NCBI GenBank assembly: GCA_019973155.2
Contig: BPQB01000123.1
Coordinates: 1-61,535 of the forward strand
Source: Phanerochaete sordida
Lineage: Eukaryota; Basidiomycota; Agaricomycetes; Polyporales; Phanerochaetaceae
DNA length: 61,535 nucleotides
Reading direction: 5' to 3'
Part shown: piece after piece, positions 1 to 13,500 of the stretch
Layout: each line of letters starts with the position of its first letter
Numbering within the stretch: position 1 is the stretch's first letter
Notes under the pieces: model-generated
What the model was told of the DNA's origin: nothing
Databases searched by the model: none
What the model saw: only the letters and a program-made list of their open reading frames with translations
Program-made: the position numbers and the translations under genes

Positions 1-3000
1 TCACTGTATTGCGACCGCCCCACCACCAGCTACGACGTGGACCCGCGTCACATTGGCTGCAAGCCAGCTGCAGCCCACATTACACCCATCCTGCGCACCG
101 GCGGCAATCTAGCCTCAACACGCAGTGACCCGCGACATAGGCTCGTTGATGCCTCCGCGTTTCCGTGTCGCCAGCGTCGCCAGAGGCCTCCGCGCAGGCG
201 CACGCGCCCGAAGGGAGCGGACGAGCTCCCAGCGGGCATTGACACATCAGCAGCGTACGGCATGCGCTGCCTGTCGCCGCGCGCTGGCCCTTCCCCGGAT
301 TCTTCTGGAGCACCGCCTGTCAGGCCCCCTCGCGACGCGCGCCGCGGCCCTGCGCCGCCCTGGGCAGTTCGCGCACCCGGTTCCTGTGCGGACCCTGGGA
401 ACGCATGCGAGGCTCGTGCAGATTTGTCGTTTGATACGCTCGCCTGTCGCGCCTGCGGGGCACGCCGAGGCACGCGCCCGCGGGGACGGGCACAGCTGTG
501 CGGGCGACGGCTCCGTCGGGGTGCATGTCCGCGCGCGCATGTCTCAGCGCAGCTTCTCGCGAGCAGGACGCGTACGGCAGAGTGCAATAAACGCATGTTT
601 GGGCACATGCTGGTGCCGCGAAGGCCAGCCGCGGGCACCGTCGCCAGCGGCGCAGGTCCCGCAGCCGCTAAGCGCGGTCGCAGCAGCTACGCGGTATCCA
701 CCAGCGAGCCGCGGCGCGGCGGCGCGCAGCGCACGGGGCCCAGCCTGCGCCGCCTGCGCGCGGTGGCGTGCGCGCACGACGCTAGTGCCTGCGGCGGCGC
801 GGCCGCGACACACGACGGCGACATACGTCCCGGAATGGGTGTGTCTTTGCCGGAATAGGCAGCTCGCCTCCGAGGCGCACTCGTCATTTTTGCTGCTAGC
901 CCCGGATGGCAACGCTGGGGGCGCACGCGATTGGCTCTGGCGCGCGCTGCATGACTAACCGCGCACGGGCGCCCGCGCGGCGTGCGAGCGCAGGTCGCCG
1001 GCGTCCGCGGGCGAGTGATGCGCGATCAGAGACAGCGCGCGGGACGGGGGCCGTTGCGTAAGGCGGGCTCCGCCTGCGACGCCTGGCCTGCGCGGGAGGC
1101 CTCCTCGCGCGTGCGCAGACCAATCAAGAGGCCGGGAGCGTCGCTGGACGAGACACGAGCCGCGTCGGCGTGCGCAGTGGCGGCCGCTAGCGCGCGAAGC
1201 GCGTCCAGCTGATGCTGGACGCGACTGGGCCTGCTCGGCTGGCGTGCGCGCACCACGCAACGGTGGAGCGGCCGCTCTGCAGCGCGGCGGGGGCTCCGGT
1301 CGCCGTGCTTGTGCGCGACGGAAAATGATCGCAGCGCGCGTGCCCATTGGCGGCGGTGCGATACGACGATACGTCGATACGGGCGATAGGCGGCGCGGCT
1401 CCGAGGCACAGACAAAATCAACGCGCGGTCTCAGATAGCGTTGCGCGGGCGAATCGCAAAACGGCCGGGGCGTGCAGCGTGCGCGGGTGCGCGACGCGGA
1501 CGCGCGCTGCACGCTGGAGGACCGCCCGGAGACGGCGACGCGGCTGGCAGCACAGAGCGGCCGGGCCTGGAGCGCGCTCGAGGCGCGGATCGCGCGGGGC
1601 GTGCCCTGCGGCAGCGTCGGCAGCGCAGGGCGACGCGAACCGTTCTTGCGGCCCCTGCCCTTGCCCTGCGCGATGACGCCGGTCCCAAGCGTGGTGCGCC
1701 CGGCGGCGAGGCACACAAGAATGCCTCACGGAGGCAAACGCGCGCGGCGGGCGCGGCGGCACAACTGCGCTGCCGGCGGGCACCAGGGCGGGTCGCCGCC
1801 GTGCGTGGCGACGTCATGGAGCGACGGGGCACGGGGCCTGCCCTGCCCGTGCTGCCTGCGCAAGCGAACGTGCAGGTGCGCGCATGCGCGACGTAACGGC
1901 AGCAGCGCACGCACCCCGTTGCAGCACGCCGGTGTCCAAACGCAGCGCGGGCGCCGGCACCCGACGTGCTTGTACGTGTGCGCGACGGGCGGCGAGGCCC
2001 GCGGACGCACGTCTGTTCACCGCACGCACCGCGGCAGGGCCCGGGACCGTGCACGGAGCCGAGCACTGTCGCGCTCGCCTAGCGAGATGGGCCACAGGAG
2101 GCCACAGGCAGCTGCCGCGCTGCTCTGCGGGGCAGCCGCTGTCCGGCACGTCAGGCGGGCGTGCTTCTCGGCCGCTGTGCTTCGCGCGCTGGCGTGCGAC
2201 GCGCCTGTGCGGGTGTGGGGATGCGGGGCAGATCGACGTGCGGGGCGCGTCCCGAAGAGAAGCGTCGCGCTGTCGGACGGCGAAGCTGCAGTGCACGGCG
2301 ATGGCGACGTCAGTGCAGTGTCGCGGGACCGATCTGCGGGCAGCGCGATCTCGTGCGCGCCGCCACCCGCCGTGGGCAGGACAGCAGCCCGATCCGTGGG
2401 GCACTTCGACGGGCGATCCTAAGATGTCTCGATTTGCCCCAGACTCGACACCTGGCAGCCACAAGCAGCTTCGGGTACCGGAGCGTGCGGCAGTGACGAG
2501 TCTGTGAAGAGTTTTCATCGCCGTATAGGGAGGACATGGGGCTCGTTAGGAGGACATCGTAGGGCTTGAATTCGTCATTGTGAGCGTCGTTCTCTATATG
2601 AGTGAAACGCATATCATAGCTTCTAATTAGTAACGACATGAAGCAAACGACTGCTGCCGACACAGGAGAGGCCAACGCAGCGAACACCTCTATCTAGAAT
2701 TCCGAGACCTCGTGAATACTGTCCACTGCACAGCCGTCAGAGACCGACGGTATCGAGCCGCCGTCGGGACGGAAACAGGAGTGGGTGAACAGGTCCGCCA
2801 CAAGCATCATCGCCACACCGTGCCTCTTCCACAGTAGAAACCTCGGACCCTGTCCGAACACAAAGAGCCCATACCGTCTCGGCGGCACACGACGGACCCC
2901 TCGCGGCCGCACCGTGCCCACCGACCCCGCGCACATGGCCCGCGCAGACCCCTCGATTGTCGAACAAACGTCGCCTCCGAGGCGCGACAGCCACCGAGCC

Positions 3001-4550
3001 CGCCGCGCGCTGCGCCCGGTCCCTGCGTTCTTGCGCTCTGCGTGCGTTCTGATGGGCCCGGCGCACGCCGTGCGCTGCCACCAATGCCCGCGCGTGCATT
3101 CCACGCGAGCACGCGAAGATACTGCGACGCGAATTTGACGGATTGGCTCTGCGTGCGATGGTCGTCCATGACGCTGGGCGGTTCTGCATTCTCGATCCCC
3201 TGTGCGCTGCACCAGCCAATCAGCGTGCGGCGCGCATGCGTACACCCAGGTGTCCTGCTGTGCTGCATTGCGACGCCGCTCTGCGCGGAGACGAGGTAGC
3301 ATGGGCACGGAGGCGGCGGCGGGCGTCGTCAAAACGCGAATGGACGGGAGACGCGGTCGCGCTTTCGCACGGGCGCCAGCGCGCCACACGACAAATGGGC
3401 TCGGGGCGCGTCCGAGCGGTGGGCGGATGTGCCCGCTTTGGCAGAGGATGTGGCGGCCGTGCCGTCGCCCGAGGGTGGTGCTGACAGGAGGCCCAGGTCT
3501 CGCAGGCCGCATACCCAGATGGCGCACACAACACGGAAAACGGGCGCCCGGTGCACAAGGAGATAATCGCGCAGCGTTGAGTCAGAGATGGATATCGATG
3601 CAGGCGCATCGATGCACGGCGTGCGGCGGCGGAAGGCGTGCGCAGGCGGCGGCACGCGCTCCGGTCGCGGCCCCGGTCGTGCAGCAGGTGTCGGGTCGCG
3701 CACCAGGGGACGCGCCGTGGACGCGAGACGGCGTCGGGCTGGCGACGCGCGCGCAAGCGAGACAGGCCTAAAGGCTAAAGCTCGTCGAGCGCGGCCTCGA
3801 CCGCGCGCGATCGCGAAAAAAAGAGCGAAATCTGCACGTTAGGCGGTTGCGGTGCCTCGCCGGGCAGCGCAGCGGGCGAGGAAAAACGGTCGGGCTCTGA
3901 TGGCGCGGAGGTTGAGGTATCTCGCGGGGCCTGGTGTGTGCGCGCGCGCCTGGCATGTGATACGCGGCGCGCGCACGACGGAAGAAGGGCGGGTGGGAAC
4001 GTCTGTTGTTCGGCCTGCACCATGCGCGCGCGCGAAAGTCGTCATAGCGAAAGGCTATCTCCTACGCTTGCGGGAGGGTGCTTCGGCCGTAGTAGACGGG
4101 AACATAGGGCGGGCGGCCGTGCGCTGGCTGGGCTGTCGTCCGACACGGTCTGGGTGCGGTGGCAGGCCTCTGGACTCGCTGGGAGTGGCCCGATGACGGG
4201 CTGGTGACCCCGCTTTAGCTGCAGGCAGGAGGAGAGCATGCCGCGACGTAATTACAACGGGGAGGCGATGGGGAGGCGAAGAGCGAGGGGCGGGCAGGGG
4301 CGGGCCGGACGCCGGCCGTGATTGGCTCGCAGAAGGCCAATGGGAGGGGCGGGGAAAACAGCGGAGAAAGTGGTTGCGGGCGGCTCGCGTGGGGTCGGAG
4401 GTCCTGCGGGGGACCGGTCTCTGAGACGGTCTCGGGCCCCCGAGGGCATCTGGGACGGAGGATCTTGGGTGAGATCGGGATCTGGGAGGGCGTCCGATGG
4501 ATCTGAACGCCGTTGGTCTGGACTGTTGATGGGAGGGGATGGCTGTTATT
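1..4550. other. GC-rich, CpG-rich stretch without recognisable genes
   Basis: Long open frames occur in several frames on both strands at once. This is what high GC and few stop codons produce, and none of the translations resembles a known family: they are Arg/Ala/Pro/Gly-rich with no domain pattern. I see no spliced gene model, tRNA or rRNA. CCAAT-box-like GATTGG/CCAATC words are scattered through it, for example near 929, 1119, 3137, 3210 and 4319. A slightly more AT-rich patch lies at about 2430-2700. The last part merges into the promoter of the Ecl1-domain gene. Confidence 0.6.
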
Positions 4551-4566
4551 GGACGGCCTCGGATGG

Positions 4567-4620
4567 GTTTATATCCCTCCCCATCTCCCCGTCCCACTCC
4601 CCTTCCCTCGCCAACAAGGA
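4567..4620 (+). promoter_or_regulatory. TATA-like and pyrimidine-rich leader of the Ecl1-domain gene
   Basis: A TTTATAT sequence at about 4567 is followed by an almost pure C/T tract up to about 4615, ending some 45 bp before the chosen ATG at 4665. C/T tracts just upstream of start codons are a common core-promoter and leader feature in filamentous fungi. The assignment is by position and composition only. Confidence 0.45.
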
Positions 4621-4664
4621 AGCGTCCCGCCGCCCTCTTCCGTCCATCCCTCGACGACTCAGTC

Positions 4665-6808
4665 ATGGACATCGCCTTCGACACCACCTGGTGTCCGACT
4701 TGCTCGCGCCAGATTCTCCCAAAGCGCATACAGGTCCCAGTCAACCCCGCGCCTGCGACCCCCACCGACGCGCAGAGTCAACCAACCACCCAGCCTGCTC
4801 CACCACCGACGACGCCCACTGCTGGTAAGTACGCTCCTTCACACCTTCCTTCCATGTTTCCAACACCCCTCCCAGCCGCAAAGGGCGCCATCTCTCGCAA
4901 CAAGACGGGCACCATCCGTGCGCGCACCGCTGGCGGGCTCGTGCACGGTACCGGGCGCGTCAAGCCCAACGGCGCCATCCGCCGCTCACCTCTCCAAAAG
5001 TCTACCGCCGCCGCTGCTGCCGCCGCGAACAAGGACAACATTGCGTCCGCGCCACCAACGACAGCGGCTCCACCGCCGTCACCGACGACACCGACCGTCC
5101 GCCACAAGACGGTCATCGACCAGTCGCCGGTCCCTCTCTACTGCTCTGACGAGTGCCGCCTTGCGGACCTCCAGAGCAGCACGGGCATCGCCATCAACTA
5201 CAACCCCGACCGCGACGAGGTCGACCGCGCCCGGAGCCCGACGATGCCGCCCGTGCCGCACAACTCTTTCGTCGGCGGTTCGACGGAGAGCGACAGCAGC
5301 CTCGGCACCGCCTCTGGGAGCAGTGTCGAGAGTGAGGGCATCATCCGCGTCGCCGTCAAGGCCGTCGGCGCGTCCGCAAGCACTTCGGCTTCTGCGCACC
5401 AGGAGCCGGCGAAGAAGTCAAAAAAGACCTACGACGATCTCCCATACCCGGTGCCTGCCGGCTACGCTCGCCTCGCCTCCGTGTACGACCTTCCTCCCCC
5501 TCCCCCTCCCCTCATCCGCTCGACAACGGCCTCGTCTACCGCGTCGAGGGACTCGACCTCGTCGATCCTCTCCATGGACTCGGTCGACCACGAGGAGGAG
5601 CGTCGCCGCACTGACAGGTACTACCGCAACCGCCCCGAGGACTACAACTCGGGGATCATGATGGCGGCAAAGCGCATCCAGGAGGCTGTCGAGAGGCCCA
5701 AGGAGAAGAAGCGTCCGAGCTGGGCGACGCCCTCAGGCGTGCTCTCTACCACGTACGCTCTCAACGCGACTGCCCAGGCCTCGCGTCGGGTTATCCCCGG
5801 GTGGACTGACGGCTCTGACCGCTGGCGCGCGAGCGTATACGGCCTGTCGTCCCCCACCCAGGGCGAGTCCCTCGACGATGAGGAGGAGCGTATTCGCGAC
5901 CTCTACTCCAACAAAGGCTTCGTCGCGACTCCCCTCCGGTCGAAGGGGGTCTACTCCACCCTCGGCGAATCCTCGGCATCAACGTCGAACATTCCCAGCT
6001 CTTCGGCATCTGTCTCGAGCTCGAGCACCGGCGTCGCCGCTGGCCGCTCGCGCAGCGAGGCGGAGGAGCTTTACAGCAAGTTCGGGATGAACTTCGCGAG
6101 ACGCCCCGACGCTATCATGTCCCGCTCGCACCAGTCGAGCAACATGCAGGCCCCGCATCACCACCATCATCACGGCAAGCACGCCCACGCGCACATGCCC
6201 GCATCCCCTACCGGATCCACACGCTCGCTTCCCACCATCTCGGCATCGGCTCCCGTCGTCCGCAAGCGCGAGGTGCCCATCCTCAAGAAGGGCGCCGAGG
6301 GCAGGCTCCTCGTGCCCGACGTCAAGCTCAAGCGCACCGACTCCTCGGCGAGCTTCGCCGCGTACACCAATGTCATGGACTCCGTTGGCGAGGTGTGCGA
6401 GGAGTGCTGCGACGGCTGCGACGAGTGCCAGAAGTCGCCGCGCACCATGGCTCGCCGCGATAGCCAGCTCAGCGTGAGCAGCGTCAGCACCAGCGCGGAG
6501 ACGGAGAGCGTCAGCAGCGCGAGCGTCAGCGTCGCGGGCTCTAGGCGCGGACGACGTAAGTCTCTTATCTTATCCATAGCCAGGGTATATGCTCATCGGT
6601 TTCTCCAGCGTCTCAGACGGACCCCGCGCACTGGAACTACAAGCCTGACCAGCCGTTGTACCCTATTCTCGATCTCCCCAAGATCGAGCGGAGGCTCGTC
6701 AAGGAGGTTGGCCCCGACGGCAAGGAGCGCGAGGTCGAAGTCGAGGTCAAGGTCCCGCGCGAGCGCAAGCGGCTCTTCATGTTCCCTTCGGCGGCACGCA
6801 AGTACTAA
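4665..6808 (+). CDS. Large Ecl1-type zinc-binding domain protein
   Basis: Ecl1-family proteins of yeasts are small zinc-binding factors that extend chronological lifespan and act in stress and starvation signalling; the role here is inferred from the domain. Deduced exons are 4665-4824, 4876-6555 and 6609-6808, giving 679 aa. The phase sums correctly, and acceptor 6616 is excluded by frame. The N-terminus holds WCPTC (residues about 9-13). A second cysteine pair, YCSDEC, lies near residue 145 before LADLQ, which matches the Ecl1 pattern. The rest is low-complexity Ser/Pro/Ala-rich sequence with a natural run of six His followed by HAHAH, a Cys cluster CEECCDGCDEC near the C-terminus, and a basic tail ending ARKY. 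The first intron is 51 bp and free of stops, so retention would keep frame. Yeast Ecl1 proteins are about 80-100 aa, so this is a very extended version. The ATG at 4665 was chosen because it lies directly before the zinc motif and after the C/T tract. Confidence 0.8.
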
Positions 6809-7500
6809 GCTTCTCCATCGATACCACCCACTCGATACCCCCTCACCGCCGTCGTCGCCTGCGGGCACCTGTACCATCATGTATCAATACCGGCATCCAC
6901 CCACCACACGCACGCACACTCCCTAATCACCGTCCGCCGCCGCGACGCCCGCCCTCATTTCGCATTGCCGCTCTCGCTCGCTCGTGCCCGCTCTCATCTC
7001 GTCGTCGCTCATACCCGCCTGCTGATCATACCCTAATGTCTGGACCCACGCCTCTTGGATTCGTCGTCGCCGCCATCAATGAACTCGGGCTTCGCCGCAA
7101 GCGTTGTAAATACTGTACTTTTACTGCTCTCGTTCTCTCTCTGTTGTCATATCACGGCTCGCTTTCGTCCATCTACCATACCAGTCTCGCGCATTGTCAA
7201 TACCGCCATCTGTTCATCTGCGATTCCACTCATCATCATTCTTTCACTCATACGATACGCTCTTCACGACTTGTGTTCATGGATTTTAGTTAGGACTCAT
7301 CATGGGATTGTGTAGGATATTTGACAAGTGTCGACTCATGAATTAAAAAGTATAATGACACCACAAACACTCTGGCGTGACAAGTGTGCACCAACTGGTA
7401 AGCTATGACACTTGGGCCAGACTCGTGTTTGTGGGGAAGGTTGCTGACGGACGCGATGACGAACAGGCGTACGCCAGCGAGGCACAAACGCGATCGGGAA
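6809..7500. other. 3' flank of the Ecl1-domain gene; no gene seen
   Basis: This is a C/T-rich then AT-richer stretch that probably includes the 3' UTR. Short ORFs here match no family I recognise. Confidence 0.5.
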
Positions 7501-10500
7501 GACGTCGCGAACTCAAAGCGAATGCCACAGCTTCGCTTCCGTCCCTTGGCACGCCGCGCGGCGCGCCGCCTGAGCACGCTTCAGCCGACAGCCTATGCAG
7601 CGGCGCGCACGTCGGCCGGCGTCGCGGCGCTACGTACTGCCGCGGACGATGACGCGACGAACGGCGCGCCGCGCTGGGACCGCCCTCGACGTCGCATTGA
7701 GTCGGGCGCGCCCTGGTGACGTCGGGCGCGCCACACGCGCTGCCACCCCCGACGTGTGCCGCCCATTCAACGGGCTGCGGCCCCCGCCCGCTCGCTCCCT
7801 GGCCGCTCCCTGGCCAATCCCGAGCGCGATCCCGAGCGCAGTTTTCACAAGTACAGTTTTTCATAGTCCAGGGCTCCCTGCGCGGCGGACGCCCCAGCGC
7901 GAAAGTCTCCCCGAGGCGACCCGAGATATGCGTCCGCGCGCACCCCCGGAACGCGCGCACAAGCGAAAGTCGGGAGCGCGTGCAGACCCTTGGCGTGCCC
8001 GCGCCGCGTGCGACGCCGCGATAGGCCGCCACACACGCGTGCGCGCGCCCTGGCGTGCCTGCGACGGTCGGCACGCCGGCCGCGCGGCCGCAGCGCGTTT
8101 GGGGCTGGCGAGTCGGGGCACGCGTGCCGTGTTTGAGCGCGAGGCGTGTCTGTGTGCGAGCCGCAGCCGCGCGTCGGGTGGGACTCAGGAGGCGGCGGAC
8201 GCGGCGGCGACGCAGGGCCGCTGGGCCGCGGGTGGGCAGCGGCGCGCCATCGATGGGGGGCACCGCACGGTTATGGACTGGCGCGCGCCGCCGCAAATTT
8301 CACGGCCGTCGCGTGCATGTGGCGAGGGGCGCGTGGGTCGGCGCGGTGGGGCGCGGGGAGGCGTCGGGCGCCCCCTGGGCCGCCTCGGAGATACACGCGC
8401 GCGACGGCCGTGTGCTTTGCGAGCGGCGCGCGGCGGTGCGGGCACAGGGGCGCCGTGCAGCTCGTCCGCCCCGCGCGGATTGCTAAGGGGACGGCGGTGC
8501 GCGGAGGCAGACTGCGAGGGCGAGGGCGATCGGCCCGGGAGACCTGCTGTGCGGACGGACGCGGAAGGCAGGTGGGGCGGTCCTGCGATTGGCGGGGGCG
8601 GTGGGCGGCGCGCGCAGAGGGGTATCGCCTGCGACGGCGGGGCTGGCGGGCAGCGGAGGCTGGGGCGCCCGTGGCTGATCAGGCCCAGGGGCGCATCAGG
8701 GCCGGGCTGGCCCCGATATGGCAGCGGGGCGCGCGCGTCGTCCGAGGCTATCGCCACGTCTAACGCCACCTTCTGTTGCCAATCGACGTCGAGCTGGCTG
8801 CCAGCACTCGCGCTCGCACACCCTGTCCAATAGCCTGGCGGTCTCGCGGCCGCCCTGCCCTCCTCCGCCGTACAACATGCGTCCTCCAACCCTCGCTCTC
8901 CGAGGTCCCCAAGCCTATCGCGGCCGTTGTAGCTAGCAGCTGCATCGCTTTTACGTATCACTTGCAAACCGCCTTCGAACTTCGCATCGAGAATCCGCAC
9001 ACAACCAGGATCACTCACGTATGCGCCGTGCCACACCCCGTCTTCTTCCCACCAATCAGACTGCCATTCACCGACAGCGTCGCCTTCGCTGTATGCTTCC
9101 CAATGTTTTGCCCGCACGCCCTGATAGACACTTGCGTCTCGCGCTCCGTCGGACTGCACACGCCGCCCGTTCACATGTGCTCCTCGGTCTCCACAGGCCC
9201 AGCAGTAGCCGCCGCGAAGATTGCTCGATGTTCTCAGCTTCGCCGCTGGCTCTCGGTCCCGCCAGCGCGTCCGCCGCCGCCCATTGGCTGAGGGCACAGC
9301 CAGAGCCCTCTGGCGCACCTCTCATCCTCCCGAGGGCCCTGCGACTCCCACCGCCTTCGCCCTGCCTTCTCCCGCCGCGCGGGCTCTCGGCGTGCGCCTG
9401 CGAGCGTATCAGCAGCACCGCCCGCATCGGGCAAGAACCTCTCTTGCACCGTGCCGACGCGCGACGGCCGCTTCGCGAGGCGTATATGCGCAGCTTATAC
9501 GCCCACGCCCGCGCGCCGGGGCCCGGTGCGTCCTTCCCACCGCCTTACCTACACCCAACGCGCGCGCACTCACACGCCCGCACCCAGCGCCGGTGCCCTG
9601 CGCGAGGCGCGCCGCTGATTGGCCCGGTGCCCCTCCGCCTCAGGCTCGCGCGCGGCGGCGCACGCCCGACGCCGCTTCGGGCAGGCAGCCTTCCAGAACG
9701 GCGGGTGATAGACTCAGGGGAAGCTGATGCAGAAACGCGGTCGCTCCGGGCGCGCGTCGCCACGCCCTGGTGCGCCGCGAGCACATGGCGCTGGGATCCC
9801 GCGCGGGCGAACGAGCGTATCGGGCAGGACGCGCGCGCCCCACGGCGGGTGTCGTTCGACGGTGGGGCGTCGCGCATTGCGCGGGACGCGCGGCGCTGAT
9901 AGGCTGCGGGGGCTACTCACCTGCCTGGTCGCGTGTCCGCGGGAGGCGGTCTTAGGCCCCTCTCGGCCCAGACTGAATATATGCGCGTGTTCGACAGGGT
10001 ATGTGGCCTGACTGTGTGCGCGCGGCGTGGGGCTGATGGCAGCATATGAGCTTAGAGGCCGCGCGCCGAGGATCAGCAGGCGGGCTCGCGAGACCTGCAG
10101 AGACCAGGGCCCGATGCAGGCACTCCGGCGTGTGCATTGCGCACCGGACGCCCTCCCCTTCGTTCCGGTGTCAGTGCATAGAAACAGGGCAAGCCCTGCC
10201 TGTCAGATGTTTTGCTCATTGGCTAGACCACTTCGCGTTCTCAGGGCCTTCCACGCAGCCGGCCCCATGTTCGCGGGAGCACACCGCGGTCTGGGCCTGC
10301 CATCAGTGGGATCTCCTTGGTGTGCTTCGTGCCCTACCGCGAGGCCCTCGGTGCGTCACTCAATCTAGCCTCGTCGATGCATCGCACACTAACGCGTCGC
10401 GTGCACACAGCACACTGCGGACCTGGTCTGGCCTGCTCAGGGACTGCACCCTTGTCGCTCCCTCTTGATGAGGGTGCCTCCTGCAGGCGCGCACGGTGAT

Positions 10501-13500
10501 TGGCCGAGGCCTCTTGTCCCCGTCCATTCGTCGGTCCGCGGACGCACGCGAGGGCGGTACGGTCTGGATCCCCGCTGCATTGTCTGCAGACACAACAGCG
10601 TCGATGGGGCGTCCACCCGAGATAGGTCGGTGTCCAGCCGCGGCGTCCGTGATTGGCCTGACGATCGCATCCTGTGTTACAGGTCGCCGGACACCTGACG
10701 TCAGACATCCGCGCCTGCGCTTTTTGTCCCGACGCGGCGCACGCAGCGCATGCAGAGCCTGGCAACCGGCCTCTCGCTCAGTCAGGTTCCGCCAGCGGGG
10801 CGCTGCGCGAGAAGGACCCCCGGCAACTATGCCCTCGAAAACGCACGCCCAGTCTTTCGTCGCGGCGGCCTAGACTCGAGTACACTTTGCACGCCGGTTC
10901 ACGCTCTCGCGTCTTGGTCAACGCACCGAAGTTTTCTGCTGCTGCGCACGCGCCATTCGTCCGACCGACGCAGCTTCTCGCTCGGTAGTTGCTCCCTGCG
11001 CGCGCACAGGGCGCAGTGCCCGACCCCGCCCATCGGCCGACCGCCATCCCCCGCGCAATTGGTCGTGCCCCGCGCGCCCGGCGACCCACCACCGCACACC
11101 CTCGTCTTGCACGCCCCGAAGTATGTAACCTAGACCCCGTGCCTCCCGCGCCCAGACGTCTGGACCCTGGCGGCCGCTGTCACGAAGCGTCAAGTGCGCG
11201 GCGCGGACCCTGGCGCACCCTGGTGCACCCTGGCGCAATGACGTCAACGCCCACGCCGCGCGCGCACACGCGCTGCCACGCCCTGGCGCGAGAGCGGCGG
11301 CGCCGTCGCACGCAGCGCACGCCGGGCGCCCGCCCGCGACAGCGCCTCCCGCGGGCCCAGGCGGTGCGCACGCGGGCCCCGCGGCGTCGGGCGCCCGCAG
11401 CGCGCGCCGTGCGGTTTCCTCAGTTTTCTGGGGCGCGGCTGCGCGCGGCGCGCCATCGATGGGCGGGCGCCGCCGCATCCGGTGGCCACTCGTCTGTGCG
11501 TGCGCATGACGTCATCCGCCCGCGGGCTCCTTCGCGCGCGCGCCTGTGCAGCTGTGTCCCGTGGCACAGCTCGCCGCGCGCCGTGGCCCAGTGACTGATC
11601 TCCGCACGCCGAGTCATGCTGTGTGCGTCGCCCCCACGGCCTGGACCGCGCTGTGCGCCGTGGGCTCGAGACGGGTCGGACGCACGCGCGCCGACGGGTC
11701 TCACGCCGCGCTGGTGAGACCGCCGCGATCGGCGGGCGGTTTAGAGTGGCCGCACGCTGACGACATGCCGACGCCTGCCTGTGCCCTGCACGCAAATTGC
11801 GCGGCGGCGATCGCCTCCTCAACGTTCACGACGGCACAGGTCTCCACGGTGCTGTAAGTTTGCTATCTCGATCGCACACAGGCAGTTTTGCTCATATCAC
11901 ATGCCTCCGCGCACAGGGCGTGTCTTCCCACCTCGCCAGCCCGAGGGCAGCTTTCCGTATGCAGAAACGCACCCGGCGCACGTCGACGATCACGCTGGTC
12001 GTGCCACCCAGGCTTCAAATCGGGCGCACGCGAAGCGCCTCATTTTGATTTTCTATGAACAATCGTCGCACCGCATCCCTGCATGCCTACCCCGCATCCC
12101 CACAGTCCCCCGGGCGGTCTCGCGCAGCGCAATGCGCGGCCGGTGCGCAGCGCCCCCGCATGACCGCATTCCGTAACCATATGCGGCGCGGAGCGCCCAT
12201 CTGCGCGCCCGCGCCGGCAGAATCCCGCCCGCGCGAAGGGGTGCGCCGGGCCCTGTAGCGGGTCGCCTGCCCCGCTGCGCACGCATATGGGGTGCGTGCG
12301 CACAGGCGCGGCGGCGCGTGCGCGCGATCGCGCCGCGCCGCGGAGCAGCGGCGATGGTCACCGGACGCGCGGATCCTGCATGCGGCGGTGCGCCCCCGAG
12401 CGGCGGTCCCTCGCTGCTTTTGGTGCGGGCTCTGGTGCCGCACCGGCTTCAGTTGGGTGTGGTTGTGGCGTCGCGCGCTGGGAAGCCAGGGCGGCCTTGT
12501 ATTGGACACCCAGTGGCAGCTGCGGGGCCTGTCGCGAGGCTGGTGTATCCTTGTGTATTGCTATGGCGAGTCCTTGCCACGGCACCCGCCACGTGCGGCG
12601 CCCCTCTCCCGCGGCGGTGCGTTGCGCTGCGCGTGCTGCAGCGTGCCGCCTCACGTCGCCAGGAAGGGACGATGCTCCGCCCCGCAATCGTCAGCCGGCC
12701 GCGATGGATGCGGTGCACAAGCTACCGACACTTACGGCACCGCCCATCACCCCTCCCTCCCTGCCGAACGCGTGCGCCGACCGACATCGATGCTTGCGGC
12801 AGCCCTGGACATGCGCGCGGCTGCGCGTGCCTGGCCGCGCGCGGCCCGCCGTCGCGTCCGGCAGGATGCTCACACGACGCGCCCGGCCAATCGGCGCTGC
12901 GTTCGCACGCCCGCCTCGCTCCGCGGTGCCCCTCCCGCTGCGATGAATGCATGTGCCGTGCCAAGGGCAGACGTCGGGACGCTGTATGGAGCAGAGAGCA
13001 CGCTTCTGCCTCCGACGTGGCTGCCTGCGCCAGCCCGCGCATTATTGGGCGGGGACCCGCGGGACCGCGGGACCTGTGCACACGAGCAGTGCCGCTGGGA
13101 CCCCTACGATCGTTCGTCCATGCCTACCGTGCCAGCCATGGATGCCGGTTCGTAGCATGGAACGGCCAGCAGCGCAGGGCCGCCGCATTAAGCACCACGG
13201 GGAAAACATGCATCATCGCTGCTGTCAATGATCTCCTGCACCGGCGCCGTCGCCACGCCTCGACCGTCGAAGAGGCCTCTCCGCATACCTGGTCTTCTGG
13301 CGATTGATCGAGACTCGGACACAGCAGGCGTCCGCCACCGCCTCGCTGCCCCTCGTTCCTGCCCCGCGCGGGGTACGCCATTACGCATGCGCGGCACGCG
13401 CCGGTGGCCCTCGCCTGGCGGCAGAAGCCCCGCTGCATCCTCGAGTGCTGCTTCGCCCATTCTGCGAGTGCCAAATTGCAAGGTTCGCGGGCGCTGCTGC

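Noticed and set aside
6160..6200. HHHHHH followed by HAHAH, resembling a purification tag
   Set aside because: It is embedded in the middle of a native coding exon with fungal codon use and surrounding low-complexity sequence; there is no vector context.
7595..8833. 412-codon plus-strand open frame in the GC-rich region
   Set aside because: Equally long frames exist on the opposite strand and in other frames; the translation is Arg/Ala/Pro-rich with no motif. This is what low stop-codon density produces.
8185..9318. 377-codon minus-strand open frame
   Set aside because: It overlaps other long frames, is compositional, and has no recognised domain.
12318..13307. 329-codon plus-strand open frame
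   Set aside because: Same GC-driven pattern, with three overlapping frames in the same place.
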